64,000 nucleotides of DNA from assembly GCF_037976325.1 (NCBI RefSeq), contig NZ_CP150265.1:1538501-1602500 (forward strand), in the 5' to 3' direction. This document shows, piece after piece, positions 17,999-28,454 of the stretch. A program made the translations under genes and the position numbers. The DNA is from Paenibacillus sp. FSL K6-3182. GTDB lineage: Bacteria > Bacillota > Bacilli > Paenibacillales > Paenibacillaceae. How positions within the stretch are numbered: the first letter of the stretch is position 1; every line of letters begins with the position of its first letter. A model generated the notes under the pieces. It was not told where the DNA came from. It saw only the letters and a program-made list of their open reading frames with translations, and did no database searches.

Positions 17999-18910
17999 GT
18001 GCAAAAGTGCATCTATTTTCAATAAATGAGATGGATTTGACGAAAATAGGTGCACAAGTGCATCTATTTGAGTGGATTGAAAAAGTAGTTGTCGGAATAG
18101 GTGTATTTATGCGCTTAGATGAAACTGCTGGTATGAACCGGGGGGCTCACTTAACTAATCAGCATGTACTCTCGACTTTTTTTGTTGAGAGTAGCTGCTG
18201 GACTATGAGAGAATGTGCGTTTGTTAGGTGTATTCGGAGTACAGTTGGATGTATGTTAAGTGTGCGAGGAGTGTATTTGGATAGCATGTGAATTGTTTAG
18301 TTAGTTTATGGCGGCTTGTGCAGGTAGAGTGGATTATAGTGTGCTTGAACCATCTGTGAAGTGTAATTAAGCGCAGAAGTGCACTTGTTTTTATCAAATT
18401 TGATGGAAATGATGCAAAGAGGTGCAAAAGTGCATCTAGTTGAGCGGATTTGAAAGGTAGCTGGCGGAATAGGTGCACTTATGCACTTAGATGACGTTGC
18501 TGCTGCTAACTGGGGTTCTCACTTAGCTAGCCATCTTTTTATTCTTCTTGGCTTTTGTAGATAGTAGTAACTGGACACGCAGCAGTGTGAATATGTGAAG
18601 TGTATTAGGTGTGGGGGTTATGCGTTTGTAGAGCGTGCAAGGAGTCCGATTTGTATGTTAAGTGTAAGGAGTGCTATTAAACTAACAGTATGACATTTGT
18701 GTAGGTAGTGTGATTTGAGAGTATAAGTGGTTTACGTATGTTGTGTGATTGTAGTGTGCGTGACCGATCGTAAAGTGCAAATAAGCGCAGAAGTGCACTT
18801 GTTTTTATCAAATTTGATGGAGATAACACAAATAGGTGCACAAGTGCATCTAGTTGAGCGGATTTGAGAGGTAGCTGGCGGAATAGGTGCAGAAATGCAC
18901 CTAGATCAAG
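17999..18910 (+). repeat. Palindromic repeat cluster 1 (three ~0.4-kb units)
   Basis: Three imperfect units start at 17999, 18370 and 18784. Each holds AAGCGCAGAAGTGCACTTG or a variant, about 35 bp of AT-rich sequence, the hairpin TAGGTGCACAAGTGCATCTA, then TTGAGCGGATTTGAAAGGTA and a third palindrome (AGGTGCACTTATGCACTTAGAT). No protein is supported here. The same family recurs in the same orientation at 27171-28330. Confidence 0.85.
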
Positions 18911-19125
18911 TTATTGAGGTTAACTATGTACCTAAATGAAGCTATTACGGTTAGCTGTGCACCTAGATCAAGCAATTGAGGTTAACTATGTACCTAAATG
19001 AAGCTATTACAGTTAGCTCTGCACCTAATTTAAGGCATTACGGTTAGCTGGCACCTAGATCAAGCAATTGAGGTTAACTGTGTACCTAAATAAAGCCATT
19101 ACGATTAACATATAACCTAGATGCA
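18897..19125 (+). repeat. 31-bp tandem repeat, seven copies plus a partial
   Basis: Units start at 18897, 18928, 18959, 18990, 19021, 19051 and 19082, with a partial copy after. The pattern is GCACCTAGATCAAGCAATTG followed by AGGTTAACTAT; odd and even units alternate in sequence. The first unit overlaps the third palindrome of the preceding large repeat, so the array appears to have grown from it. There are no spacers. Confidence 0.9.
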
Positions 19126-19210
19126 ACTGAGCGGGCAACACCATAGCACCCGCCCCATCCCAGACAGACTTTTTTCAAAAAAGATCAGACTTCTAACAAA
19201 AATGATCATT

Positions 19211-19224
19211 CTTAAGCGCTTTCA
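19211..19224. promoter_or_regulatory. Candidate catabolite-responsive element (cre)
   Basis: CTTAAGCGCTTTCA matches 11 of 14 positions of the palindromic cre TGAAAGCGCTTTCA bound by CcpA in Bacillus relatives. It lies 60 bp upstream of the GH101 gene. The match is partial and no promoter was confidently placed beside it. Confidence 0.35.
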
Positions 19225-19283
19225 TCTGTTCTATGCTAATAAAATCCGATTAGGATCAGATTACCATGGAGGATGGGTGAAAG

Positions 19284-22200
19284 ATGATTAAGAGGAAAAA
19301 AAGCACGGTTTTCAAATTGTATGTTTGGATGATTTGTTTCGCAATTTTGAGTCAACTGGCTGTATGGCCAAGTGCGGTATCCTATGCAGAGGAAGTCGTT
19401 GAGGTAAAAACGATCGCGAGCATTCCCTCTATCGAGAATGACACAACAATAGGGAACCCGCCGATTCTTCCGCTGGAGGTACAAGCTGTATTTAGCGATG
19501 AATCCGTTGGACAAGTTCAGGTAAGCTGGGACGAAATTGATCCCTCGCAATATGCTGAGGCGGGAGCTTTTAAAGTAGAAGGCACCGTTCAAGGCACTCC
19601 CCTCAAGGCTTCCGCAGAAATTACAGTGAGGGAGAACGATTTTACAGTATTTCTGAATGAGATCACGAGCAATGTGCCAGATGGACAAAGCGTCGTTTCC
19701 TACAGCAACAACTATCAGTCCATGCAGCCCGAATTGATGACTTTTATGAAAGGAAACGGGACTACATCGGTTAACAATGGGCTTACAGTAGATATGAATT
19801 CGTTAGAAAAAAATATCGCTATTGCTGCTTGGGATAAAGGACCATGGCTGTCCGCCGGCACAATCGATGCAATGCTGCGTTACACCAGCGGGACGCAAGG
19901 CAATATCGGGTTTGTAATCGGTGCCTATAATTCTACCCAAGGATTGTCTATTCGTTATGATGCGGGTACGACTTGGATCATTCAAAGCCCAGATGGTTCT
20001 GGCGCGTGGGAATCCTTTGAAGGACCTGAGTTGAAAATGGATACCGATTACCGAATCAAGATTGGTTATAACGGAAACAAGCTATTGGTTATCGTTGATG
20101 GCGTTACTTATTACAACAAGGAAACAAATTTATTAAATCTGAAGGCAGCAATAGGTCAGGTGGCCTTGTATAAACGTTTTGCGACGGGACAAGTCGTTTT
20201 GAAGGATATTAACATTCAAGGCGTTGGCCAAATCGAAAAACCGTCAGATATCATCAATTATGTACAAAATTACGAAGACCTGGCGTACACACCGCGTTGG
20301 TCCGGACTTAACGCTCAAGTGGTAACAGACATTACAGGCAACAAGGTATTATCGCTAAAAAAAGGAGCTAAAGAACGCGGAGCCGATTTGGATTCCCCGC
20401 AGCTACAATCGGGTACGCTTTCATTGGACTTTAAGCTAGTCAATCCTGTTAAGCTTTCTAGCGGCCAAGGTTTTGCATTTGGCTTCAGAATGAATGAGAC
20501 AGCAAGCATCTTTAGCGAAATCGGAGTCGATCCAAATCGCTGGTTGCCTGAATCCAGCTCAGGTTGGGGCAGCAATTTAAATATTCCTTATCCGATTCAG
20601 GGGAAATGGAACAATCTATTGTTCAATTTTAATGGAAAAACAATTACGGTCTATATGAACAAAAAGCTAGTTGGCGATATTACATTTGCTGAATTTACAG
20701 ATGCGGCTGGCTTGTTTGGACTTCGAATCAGAAGCACAGTAGAGCTGTACATCGACAACCTGCAGTATACGAATCAAATGATTACTCCAAAGGAATTGGT
20801 GCAATACAGCAACAACTTTCAGGATGGCATTACGGGAGGGTGGAGCAGCGGCTCTTCATCCATCATCAAAGAAGGCAGCAATCGCTTTTTGAAGTTGTCC
20901 GGCATCACGGGCACCGTATTGAATAACGACGCACCTCTCCTGCAGAGTGCAACTTATATGCTGGATGTAAAACCTACGACTGATGCGATTGGTTTTGCTA
21001 TAGGCAGCAGCTATTTGGTGAAATTTGCGAATGAACACTGGATTTTGGAGAAGGATGGCAGCACTATTCCTTTTGTAGCAAGTGACGCTATTTCATCGAG
21101 TCCATTACTTATGAGTTGGAATAAGGTCGGATTACAATATAGCGACTCTTCGGTCACACTAAGTATAAATGGAGCTAAGTTGACTGCGAATTTACCGTCC
21201 GGACAACAATTCGGAGAAGGTTCATTCGGAGTATACGGGCAAGGCGACTTGTATGTGGACAACATTTTGTTCACGGAGGAATTTATCCAAATGGATACTT
21301 CCCCTGTCGCAGGCAAGATGTATTATGAACAATATTATGAAACAGCTTCAAGTATGAACTGGACAGGACTCGGCGGCAGTCAAGTCGTCGATGGTTATTT
21401 GAAGGGCAGTATCGCTTCGGGATCGGTTGCGATAAATGAAGATATCGTACCTGTGAAAAACGGCGTATACCAGGTCAAGATGAGGACAAATGCTTCGTCC
21501 GCAGGAGTTAAAATCGGCAATGCAGCCATTTATTATGAAGGTCAAGGAAAATGGTTGTATCAACCTAACGGTGGAGAGAAAATAACTATCGGAGACAACG
21601 TTGAAATTGTACCTGGCAAAGATTTTATTTTGCGGGTGCGGTTGATCGAAAATGAGTTGAATCTTTATGTGAATGGCATTTTGGCGGGCACTGTCCAAAC
21701 GAAAAACTTCACCCCGGGAGCATTTGGAATTTATAATCCTGGAAATGAAGTGATGCAAGTTGAGATGGATGCGATGACCGCAGAAGAAATCAGAATTTAT
21801 GAGCCTGACTTCGCAACGCCTAACTGGAGCGCGATGGATTCGAGCAGTCCGGCCGTGCTGGAAAGCGGCGAAGGCAGCGTTAAATTAAGGCTGCCCGGCG
21901 TATCTCTCGTTACCGATAATAACAGTCCAGACGTTGTCGATCAGAAAGTGACCTTTGATTTCAAGACGAGTGTAGGCGCTGGGACAGACGGAGGGCGCTA
22001 TGGATTTATTTTGAGAGGATATGACGATAACCGCTACGTATCTATCGTTCATGACATCAATGGAACTTGGAAGCTTTCTGCAAACGGCAACGATTCCAAC
22101 TTCCCTACTGCGTATTCCATGGCGGCGGATACTGTGTATAAAATCGAATTGAATCTGATCGGTAACACAGTTACTTTCGCTATTACTGATGTTGATGGCA

Positions 22201-25200
22201 ACAGAACGGATATGGGCGCGGTTACGGATAATACGGTGACCTCAGGGGCTGGGAAATTTGGAGTGCGTTCCTGGTATAGCGCCAAAGAAATGACGATTGC
22301 CAATCTCAAAGTGGTTGAACAGGAATCCATGCCAAGGCTCCAGCTTGCGGCGGAGCTTGATTCGATCACCAAAGACGATTTGACTGTGACGCTGAATAAG
22401 GGTTTTCCGAGTATTTTTTCTTATCAGGTCGGCAATAAGACGATGAAAGCAGCAGACGAGCAAACCAATACATTACAAATTAACAATACGGAGTATACAG
22501 CTCAGACGGTTTCGGAAAAGGTTGGCGAAAGCAAATATGCCTATACGATGGCTTTTGACGAAATTGGCGTGGTGATTAAGGCTTTCATAGAAGCAAAAGA
22601 AAATAACGTTGTTCGATTCGAAGTGAGCGAAATTCAAGAAAAAAGTGATTTTGTTGTCAGATCTCTCGAGTTGAACAGTTCACTCTTCTATGTGGATAGC
22701 TCAATGAAAGGCGCGACGTATGCTTGGAACAAGTCTGACGGCAAGTGGCACGGGATTTCGGAAGAGCTGGTTGATGACATGTCCAAAATGAATCAAACCG
22801 GTTCATTCGGCGCAACGATGACGATGGTGAGCGCAGAAGGATTGGGCGCGTCTATGGAAAATAACGTGATGAGCGGCGGAAATAAGATACTCGTTAACGC
22901 CGAGAAAAAGTCCCTTGTAAACAAGCTTACCGTAAAACCAGGATCGTGGACTTATCGTCATACCCAGAGCAATGAAAAGGAAGCGCTGCCGTGGTATAAC
23001 GTTGTTCTTACCGAGGATCGCAATTCCGATGGGAAGGTAGACTGGCAGGATGCTGCTGTGGCTTATCGTAAAGAAATATACGTGCAGCCGTTCGGCGCCG
23101 AAGACATGAAAAACAATATGATGTACATTGCGTTCAACTTCGCTAGTCAGGCAAATGATCCGTTCCTGAACGCTTTGGACACCGGTAAAGTGCTGTACAA
23201 TTATTCCGACGGCTTTGGTCAAATGATTTTGGAAAAAGGTTATCAGGCGGAAGGGCATGACGATGATATTCCTTCTTACTCCAACATTGGGGTGAGACAG
23301 GGCGGATTAGCCGATTTTAACTACTTGATTGACGAAGGGGCCAAATATAATCTTCGCGTCGGCGTTCATTTAAACGCCACAGAATACCATCTTGATGCAA
23401 ACGAGCTGAACTATTCCAATCTGACAGGCGCTACGCCAAACGGATATAAACAGGATCGGCTAGCAAAAGGTTGGGATTGGATCGATACGAGCTACTATGT
23501 AGATCAGACAAAGGATGTTTTGAGTGGTGATCTGAAGTCACGATTTACAAACTTGTACAATCTCACCAAAGATCCAGCAAACCCGAATGACCCAGCTTTG
23601 GATTTTTATTATATCGATGTATACACAGGCAACGATTACAACGCTTATAAATTGCTGCAGTATGCAAATGGCTTGGGGCTGAAAGTAGGAACCGAATTTG
23701 CGGGGCCGATTGAGCCAGGATCGGTATTTGTCCATTGGGGAACGGATTTGGGTTATCCGAACCAAGGGAACAAAAGCATTCTTTACCGATTGGTTAAAAA
23801 TGACCTCGATATTTTCGTCGGCAACGCGCTGTTTAAAGGCCAGAAAATCCCGGTCGTAGCGACTTGGGGGGATTCGAAGCCAGATATTCAACAGGGTGTA
23901 ACCGTGTTTTTCAATGAAGTGCTTCCGACAAAATTTACGCAGCATTATGGCGTCATGAAATATGAGACGGATCAAGTGACCTTTGAACAAAATGTTGTAT
24001 CCAAACGAAATAAAGCAAGCAACAAGATTGAGCTTTCCAAAGACGGGAAAGTCATCTCTTCTTGGAAAGATACCGGAACAACGACGGATACAGCCGAGCG
24101 TCATACGAGCGAAGCAGACTCCTTGATCCCGTGGCTGTGGGATGTGAAGACCAACCAGCCTCTAGGCATAAACGAAGGAGCTAAATTGTACCACTGGAAT
24201 ACGACCGGTAATACGACGACTTGGCAACTGACAAATGATTTTAAAGACGTTGCATCGTTTAACATGTATGAATTAACGCAGCAAGGCAAGGTGCTTGTAG
24301 ATACGATTGTTGCGGTGGATGGATCGCTAACGATTGCGAAGGCAAGCAAAAATACGCCTTATGTTCTTTACCCTGCAACAGCAGATGCTTTAAACCTGAT
24401 TCCTTCTGCGGGTGAATGGGGAGAAGGCAGCCTGATTAAGGACTTTGCTTTCAATTCGGAGAAATTTAATGTTGAAGGATCATGGTCTGTTAAGGATACG
24501 GCCAATGCTTCCATTAAGGTCGTTCAAGGCGATGTTGGATACGACACGACAAAAGAGATGGTAAGGTCCAACTGGAACCGCTATGCGGAAATTGGAAGCC
24601 GTGCTGGTGAGTTGTCTCAGCAAATCACTGGATTGATTCCGGGAGGAGAGTATACGGTTGGTGTATGGACTCAAACCGTTAAAGGAAGAAAATCCTCTTT
24701 ACAGGTAACCATGAACGGCAAAACGTACAGCAATTATGTAACAGGCTTGGACGGTTCACATCAAAGTTCATTTAAATATGTAGACACAACTTGGCAGAGA
24801 ATGAATGTGAAATTTAAGGTGCCAGAAGGTACGACAACGGCAACAATCAAGTTAATCGCAGATGCTGGAGCTGGCACTGTGCTATTCGATGATGTCCGAA
24901 TTTGGAAGCATCTGACGGCGGGAAGCGGTGCTGAGCAAGCTGGTTACGTCGTGAAGGAAGATTTTGAGAATGTGTATGAGGGCTGGGGGCCTTTCGAGTA
25001 TGGAGGCGGCAGTCGAATGATTCATATCGCATCGGATCAGAGCAACCCGCATGACAACAATCCGATTGTTCAGGCAGCTGATCAAAAAATCGGTCCTGTC
25101 ATGACTTGGGTATTGAATGGTCAGAATTCATTAAAGCTGAATGAAACTGACGTGGGCAGACTGATCAAATCAAATGAGTCCGACATTAAATTAAAAGCGA

Positions 25201-26594
25201 ATAAGACGTATGAGCTTGGCTTTGTTTATACGATGGAAAATGGGGTTACCTATGAGGTCAGCGTGTTGTCTCGTTCGACCGGTGCTGCGGTGTTGAAGGA
25301 AACGCTGCAAAACAAGCCTAATTCGGGGATTAAGGCAGAGGATGGCTACATCCGCTTTAGCCAAACCTTCACCACTGGGGCCCAAGACGATTATCAGGTC
25401 GTGTTTAAAATGATTGCCAAAGGCGCAGGTAACGCGACTTCCGATTATGCTTTCATATTGGATGATTTCTATATCAAAACTACAGGCGTTGATTACGCCA
25501 AGGAGCTCCTGCTGCAAGCAATTAAAGATGCACAAGCGCTTAAAGAAGCGGAGTATACTCCTGTGACATGGGCGACTGTTGCGGCGGCTCTACAAAGCGC
25601 TATTGAAGTAAGCAGCAATGCTGAAGCAACAATAGAAAAGATTGAATCGGCGAGGACAGCTTTGGAGAAGGCTGTGAGTGAGCTGGAGACTCATGTCATC
25701 GCTATTGTAAGCTTGCAGGCAGTTTCGGTAACCACGACGGTTGGAACGGCGCCAGTGCTGCCTCAGACTGTGAGAGCTGTTTACAGTGACAAATCGGTTA
25801 AAGATCTTTTGGTCGTCTGGAATGCGATCAAAGCTTCCGATTATGCGCAAACTGGTACTTTTCAGGTAGAAGGCACGGTTGCAGGTACGACGCTTAAAGC
25901 GATCGCTACGGTGCAAGTGCAGGCGGACAACAGCGGGCCGGGTACAGATCCAGGAACAGGGACGAATCCTGGAACAGGAACAAATCCGGGAACGGGCACT
26001 GATCCAGGCACAGGCACAGATCCGGGAGCGGGTACTAAAGTGACTTTCCAAGATACAGCCAGCCATTGGGCTAGAAAAGAGATTGAAGCTCTTGCAGCCA
26101 AAGGCATTCTAACAGGCGTATCAGAGAACAAGTTTAACCCTAATGCGTCCATTACTCGCGCTGAAATCGCGGCTATGTTCACTCGGGGATTCAATCTCCA
26201 AGCAAGCACTCCTCAATCGTTTGAAGATGTGCGTGGGGACAAGTGGTACAACAATGTGATATCGGCTGCATCGGAAGCCGGATTGCTGCAAGGAACAGGA
26301 GGCAAACGATTCGAGCCCGACCGTTCCCTTACCCGTGAGGAAATGGCTGTCATTATCACGCGAGTGCTGCAAATGAAAGGTAAGCTGCCGACTCTTGCGA
26401 CTTCTGAAGAAGCCATTTTAGCGAGCTTTAAAGACGAAGATCAAGCAGCCGCTTGGTCCAGAAATGCGCTGGCTATTTGTATCCAAGCAGGCTTGTTGAA
26501 AGGCATGCCGGATCAAACGCTCAAAGCCAACAAAGAGCTGACTAGAGCGGAAGCAGCGATTGTATTGAGCAGATTGTTCGACTATTTGAAATAG
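19284..26594 (+). CDS. SLH-anchored GH101-like endo-alpha-N-acetylgalactosaminidase
   Basis: 2436 residues with a signal peptide (TM about 10-35) and a GGAGG ribosome site. In order: Big_4-like domain (about 45-115), several LamG-like concanavalin folds (about 125-1010), a GH101 core (about 1015-1630), galactose-binding-like modules (about 1710-2060), a FIVAR-like helical module (about 2070-2135), a second Big_4 domain, a PGTGT-type linker and three SLH domains (about 2250-2436). In the GH101 core, D1445 in 'FYYIDVYTG' and E1471 in 'VGTEFAG' are candidate nucleophile and acid/base. GH101 enzymes release Gal-beta-1,3-GalNAc from Ser/Thr of mucin-type glycoproteins. The enzyme should act outside the cell while wall-bound. 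The gene is isolated between two clusters of one repeat family. GH101 is assigned from motif memory; specificity is inferred. Confidence 0.75.
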   Translation: MIKRKKSTVFKLYVWMICFAILSQLAVWPSAVSYAEEVVEVKTIASIPSIENDTTIGNPPILPLEVQAVFSDESVGQVQVSWDEIDPSQYAEAGAFKVEGTVQGTPLKASAEITVRENDFTVFLNEITSNVPDGQSVVSYSNNYQSMQPELMTFMKGNGTTSVNNGLTVDMNSLEKNIAIAAWDKGPWLSAGTIDAMLRYTSGTQGNIGFVIGAYNSTQGLSIRYDAGTTWIIQSPDGSGAWESFEGPELKMDTDYRIKIGYNGNKLLVIVDGVTYYNKETNLLNLKAAIGQVALYKRFATGQVVLKDINIQGVGQIEKPSDIINYVQNYEDLAYTPRWSGLNAQVVTDITGNKVLSLKKGAKERGADLDSPQLQSGTLSLDFKLVNPVKLSSGQGFAFGFRMNETASIFSEIGVDPNRWLPESSSGWGSNLNIPYPIQGKWNNLLFNFNGKTITVYMNKKLVGDITFAEFTDAAGLFGLRIRSTVELYIDNLQYTNQMITPKELVQYSNNFQDGITGGWSSGSSSIIKEGSNRFLKLSGITGTVLNNDAPLLQSATYMLDVKPTTDAIGFAIGSSYLVKFANEHWILEKDGSTIPFVASDAISSSPLLMSWNKVGLQYSDSSVTLSINGAKLTANLPSGQQFGEGSFGVYGQGDLYVDNILFTEEFIQMDTSPVAGKMYYEQYYETASSMNWTGLGGSQVVDGYLKGSIASGSVAINEDIVPVKNGVYQVKMRTNASSAGVKIGNAAIYYEGQGKWLYQPNGGEKITIGDNVEIVPGKDFILRVRLIENELNLYVNGILAGTVQTKNFTPGAFGIYNPGNEVMQVEMDAMTAEEIRIYEPDFATPNWSAMDSSSPAVLESGEGSVKLRLPGVSLVTDNNSPDVVDQKVTFDFKTSVGAGTDGGRYGFILRGYDDNRYVSIVHDINGTWKLSANGNDSNFPTAYSMAADTVYKIELNLIGNTVTFAITDVDGNRTDMGAVTDNTVTSGAGKFGVRSWYSAKEMTIANLKVVEQESMPRLQLAAELDSITKDDLTVTLNKGFPSIFSYQVGNKTMKAADEQTNTLQINNTEYTAQTVSEKVGESKYAYTMAFDEIGVVIKAFIEAKENNVVRFEVSEIQEKSDFVVRSLELNSSLFYVDSSMKGATYAWNKSDGKWHGISEELVDDMSKMNQTGSFGATMTMVSAEGLGASMENNVMSGGNKILVNAEKKSLVNKLTVKPGSWTYRHTQSNEKEALPWYNVVLTEDRNSDGKVDWQDAAVAYRKEIYVQPFGAEDMKNNMMYIAFNFASQANDPFLNALDTGKVLYNYSDGFGQMILEKGYQAEGHDDDIPSYSNIGVRQGGLADFNYLIDEGAKYNLRVGVHLNATEYHLDANELNYSNLTGATPNGYKQDRLAKGWDWIDTSYYVDQTKDVLSGDLKSRFTNLYNLTKDPANPNDPALDFYYIDVYTGNDYNAYKLLQYANGLGLKVGTEFAGPIEPGSVFVHWGTDLGYPNQGNKSILYRLVKNDLDIFVGNALFKGQKIPVVATWGDSKPDIQQGVTVFFNEVLPTKFTQHYGVMKYETDQVTFEQNVVSKRNKASNKIELSKDGKVISSWKDTGTTTDTAERHTSEADSLIPWLWDVKTNQPLGINEGAKLYHWNTTGNTTTWQLTNDFKDVASFNMYELTQQGKVLVDTIVAVDGSLTIAKASKNTPYVLYPATADALNLIPSAGEWGEGSLIKDFAFNSEKFNVEGSWSVKDTANASIKVVQGDVGYDTTKEMVRSNWNRYAEIGSRAGELSQQITGLIPGGEYTVGVWTQTVKGRKSSLQVTMNGKTYSNYVTGLDGSHQSSFKYVDTTWQRMNVKFKVPEGTTTATIKLIADAGAGTVLFDDVRIWKHLTAGSGAEQAGYVVKEDFENVYEGWGPFEYGGGSRMIHIASDQSNPHDNNPIVQAADQKIGPVMTWVLNGQNSLKLNETDVGRLIKSNESDIKLKANKTYELGFVYTMENGVTYEVSVLSRSTGAAVLKETLQNKPNSGIKAEDGYIRFSQTFTTGAQDDYQVVFKMIAKGAGNATSDYAFILDDFYIKTTGVDYAKELLLQAIKDAQALKEAEYTPVTWATVAAALQSAIEVSSNAEATIEKIESARTALEKAVSELETHVIAIVSLQAVSVTTTVGTAPVLPQTVRAVYSDKSVKDLLVVWNAIKASDYAQTGTFQVEGTVAGTTLKAIATVQVQADNSGPGTDPGTGTNPGTGTNPGTGTDPGTGTDPGAGTKVTFQDTASHWARKEIEALAAKGILTGVSENKFNPNASITRAEIAAMFTRGFNLQASTPQSFEDVRGDKWYNNVISAASEAGLLQGTGGKRFEPDRSLTREEMAVIITRVLQMKGKLPTLATSEEAILASFKDEDQAAAWSRNALAICIQAGLLKGMPDQTLKANKELTRAEAAIVLSRLFDYLK

Positions 26595-26666
26595 ATTTAA
26601 AGTTTTTAGAGGACTAGTGGAGTTCTCTGCATTACAGATCAGGCTATCCTAAGAAGTAGTATTTGA

Positions 26667-26710
26667 AAAAATAGCGATATAGGGAGTTATTCCTGTATCG
26701 CTATTTTTCT
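26667..26710 (+). terminator. Intrinsic terminator after the GH101 gene
   Basis: AAAATAGCGATATAGGGA pairs with TTCCTGTATCGCTATTTT, with a four-base loop and a terminal T run. Confidence 0.9.
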
Positions 26711-26904
26711 ATTCTGATGCATGGCTGCTTGTTTAAGTAGTTGACGTGTAAACAAACGCTGCTCGACCCGTTAGATGAGATTCTGGCAGCCGATAAGCAA
26801 GAGACGGAATCAGGGAACCCAGGGATTCTGTAGCCCCTGTAGCAGCCCCTCAAAGCCCTCAAAGCCCTCAGAACACCCCGAACCCCCGAACCCACAAAAA
26901 AACC

Positions 26905-27048
26905 GGAACCTTCGGAACCTTCGGAACCCCTGGAACCCCTGGAACCCCTGGAACCCCTGGAACCCCTGGAACCCCTGGAACCCCTGGAACCCCTGGAACC
27001 CCTGGAACCCCTGGAACCCCTGGAACCCCTGGAACCCCTGGAACCCCT
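26905..27048 (+). repeat. 9-bp minisatellite, 16 copies
   Basis: Two copies of GGAACCTTC followed by 14 perfect copies of GGAACCCCT. The stretch is noncoding in context. Upstream (26840-26880) a related short repeat AAAGCCCTC occurs. Confidence 0.95.
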
Positions 27049-27099
27049 CTACTATACTTTAGCTGTCTAAATACGCTTTCGAAAAGCGTGTTGGAGTGC

Positions 27100-28330
27100 G
27101 AATGAACTGTATATGAATTGTGAAGGTCGTGTGATTAGAGTGTGCGTGAACCAATCGTGGAGTGTAAATAAGCGCAGAAGTGCACTTGTTTTTAACAAAA
27201 GAGCTGGAAATGACGAGAATAGGTGCACAAGTGCATCTATTTGAGCAGTTATGAAAAGTAGCTGGTGGAATAAGTGTATTTATGCGCTTAAATGCTGCTA
27301 CTAATCGGAGTGTGCTCACTAAACTAACTAATTTTATATTCTTGGCATCTGTAAGGAGTGGCGACTGGATGTGTGGGGGGGCATTTGTAAGTGTGTAAGG
27401 AGTGCGATTGGACTGTATGTGAATAGTGTAGGTAGAGTGTTGGTAGTGTGATTTGAGTGTGCGTGAACCGATCGTGGAGTATAAATAAGCGCAGAAGTGC
27501 ACTTGTTTTTAATAAATTTGCTGGAAATGACGAGAATAGGTGCACAAGTGCATCTATTTGAGCAGTTATGAAAAGTAGCTGGTGGAATAAGTGTATTTAT
27601 GCACTTAGACGCTTAGATACCGCGATGCTGTTGCTAATCGGAGTGTGTTCACTAAACTAGTTAGTTTTGAATCCTTGGATCTAGTAGGGTGTGGCGACTG
27701 CATGTGTGGGCGCGCATTTGTGAAGTGTGTAAGGAGTGCGATTGGACTGTATGTGAATTGTATAGGCAGAGTGTGTTGGTATTGTGATTAGAGTGTGCGT
27801 GAACCGATCGTGGAGTGTAAATAAGCGCAGAAGTGCACTTGTTTTAATAAATGAGGTGGAAATTACACAAATAGGTGCAGAAGTGCATCTATTTGAGCAG
27901 TTTTGAAAAGTAGTTGGCTGATTAGGTGTATTTATGCGCTTAGATGTCGCGATGCTGTTGCTAACAGGTGTGTGGTCACTAAACTAGCCAATGTTACATT
28001 CTTGAAATTTGTTGGAAACGGCGGCCAGTTACGTGAGAGAGCGTGCTTTTGTGAAGGGTGTGTAAGGAGTGCGATTGGACCGTATGTAAATTGTATAGGC
28101 AGAGTGTTGGTAGTGTGATTAGAATGTGCGTGAACCGATCATGGAGTGTAAATAAGCGCAGAAGTGCACCTGTTTACAAAAAATATGATGGAAATGAAGT
28201 ATATAGGTGCAGAAGTGCATCTATTTGAGCAGTTTTGAAAAGTAGTTGGTGGAATAAGTGTATTTATGCGCTTAGATGCGCGATGCTGCTGCTAAACGGG
28301 TTGTGCTAAAGAAACTAGCGCGTCAATATG
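27100..28330 (+). repeat. Palindromic repeat cluster 2 (four ~0.32-kb units)
   Basis: Units with AGCGCAGAAGTGCAC start at 27171, 27488, 27834 and 28155 (periods 317, 346 and 321 bp). Each carries the hairpin AGGTGCACAAGTGCATCTAT or a variant, TTTGAGCAGTTATGAAAAGT and GTGTATTTATGCGCTTAGAT, joined by GTGTGTAAGGAGTGCGATTG-type sequence. They match cluster 1 (17999-18910) in the same orientation. No coding sequence is supported. The remaining 28331-28454 is AT-rich leader of the next gene. Confidence 0.9.
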
Positions 28331-28454
28331 GGCTGAGATAGCCATATATTTTGATCCAAGCCCCTGCTTGTCAAACTAGTCCGCATAATTGGTCAAGTCC
28401 CCTCATAGACATGTTATCAGCCAGTAAAAAACAATGTGCAGAGGGGATGATTAC

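Noticed and set aside
18007..18291. 94-codon frame in repeat cluster 1
   Set aside because: Lies within the palindromic repeats, is not preserved in the other six copies, and has no good ribosome site.
18897..19125. CRISPR array (31-bp units)
   Set aside because: Units are contiguous tandem repeats without spacers.
26775..27062. 95-codon frame ending in (WNP)n
   Set aside because: Entirely due to the 9-bp GGAACCCCT repeat; the non-repeat part resembles no protein.
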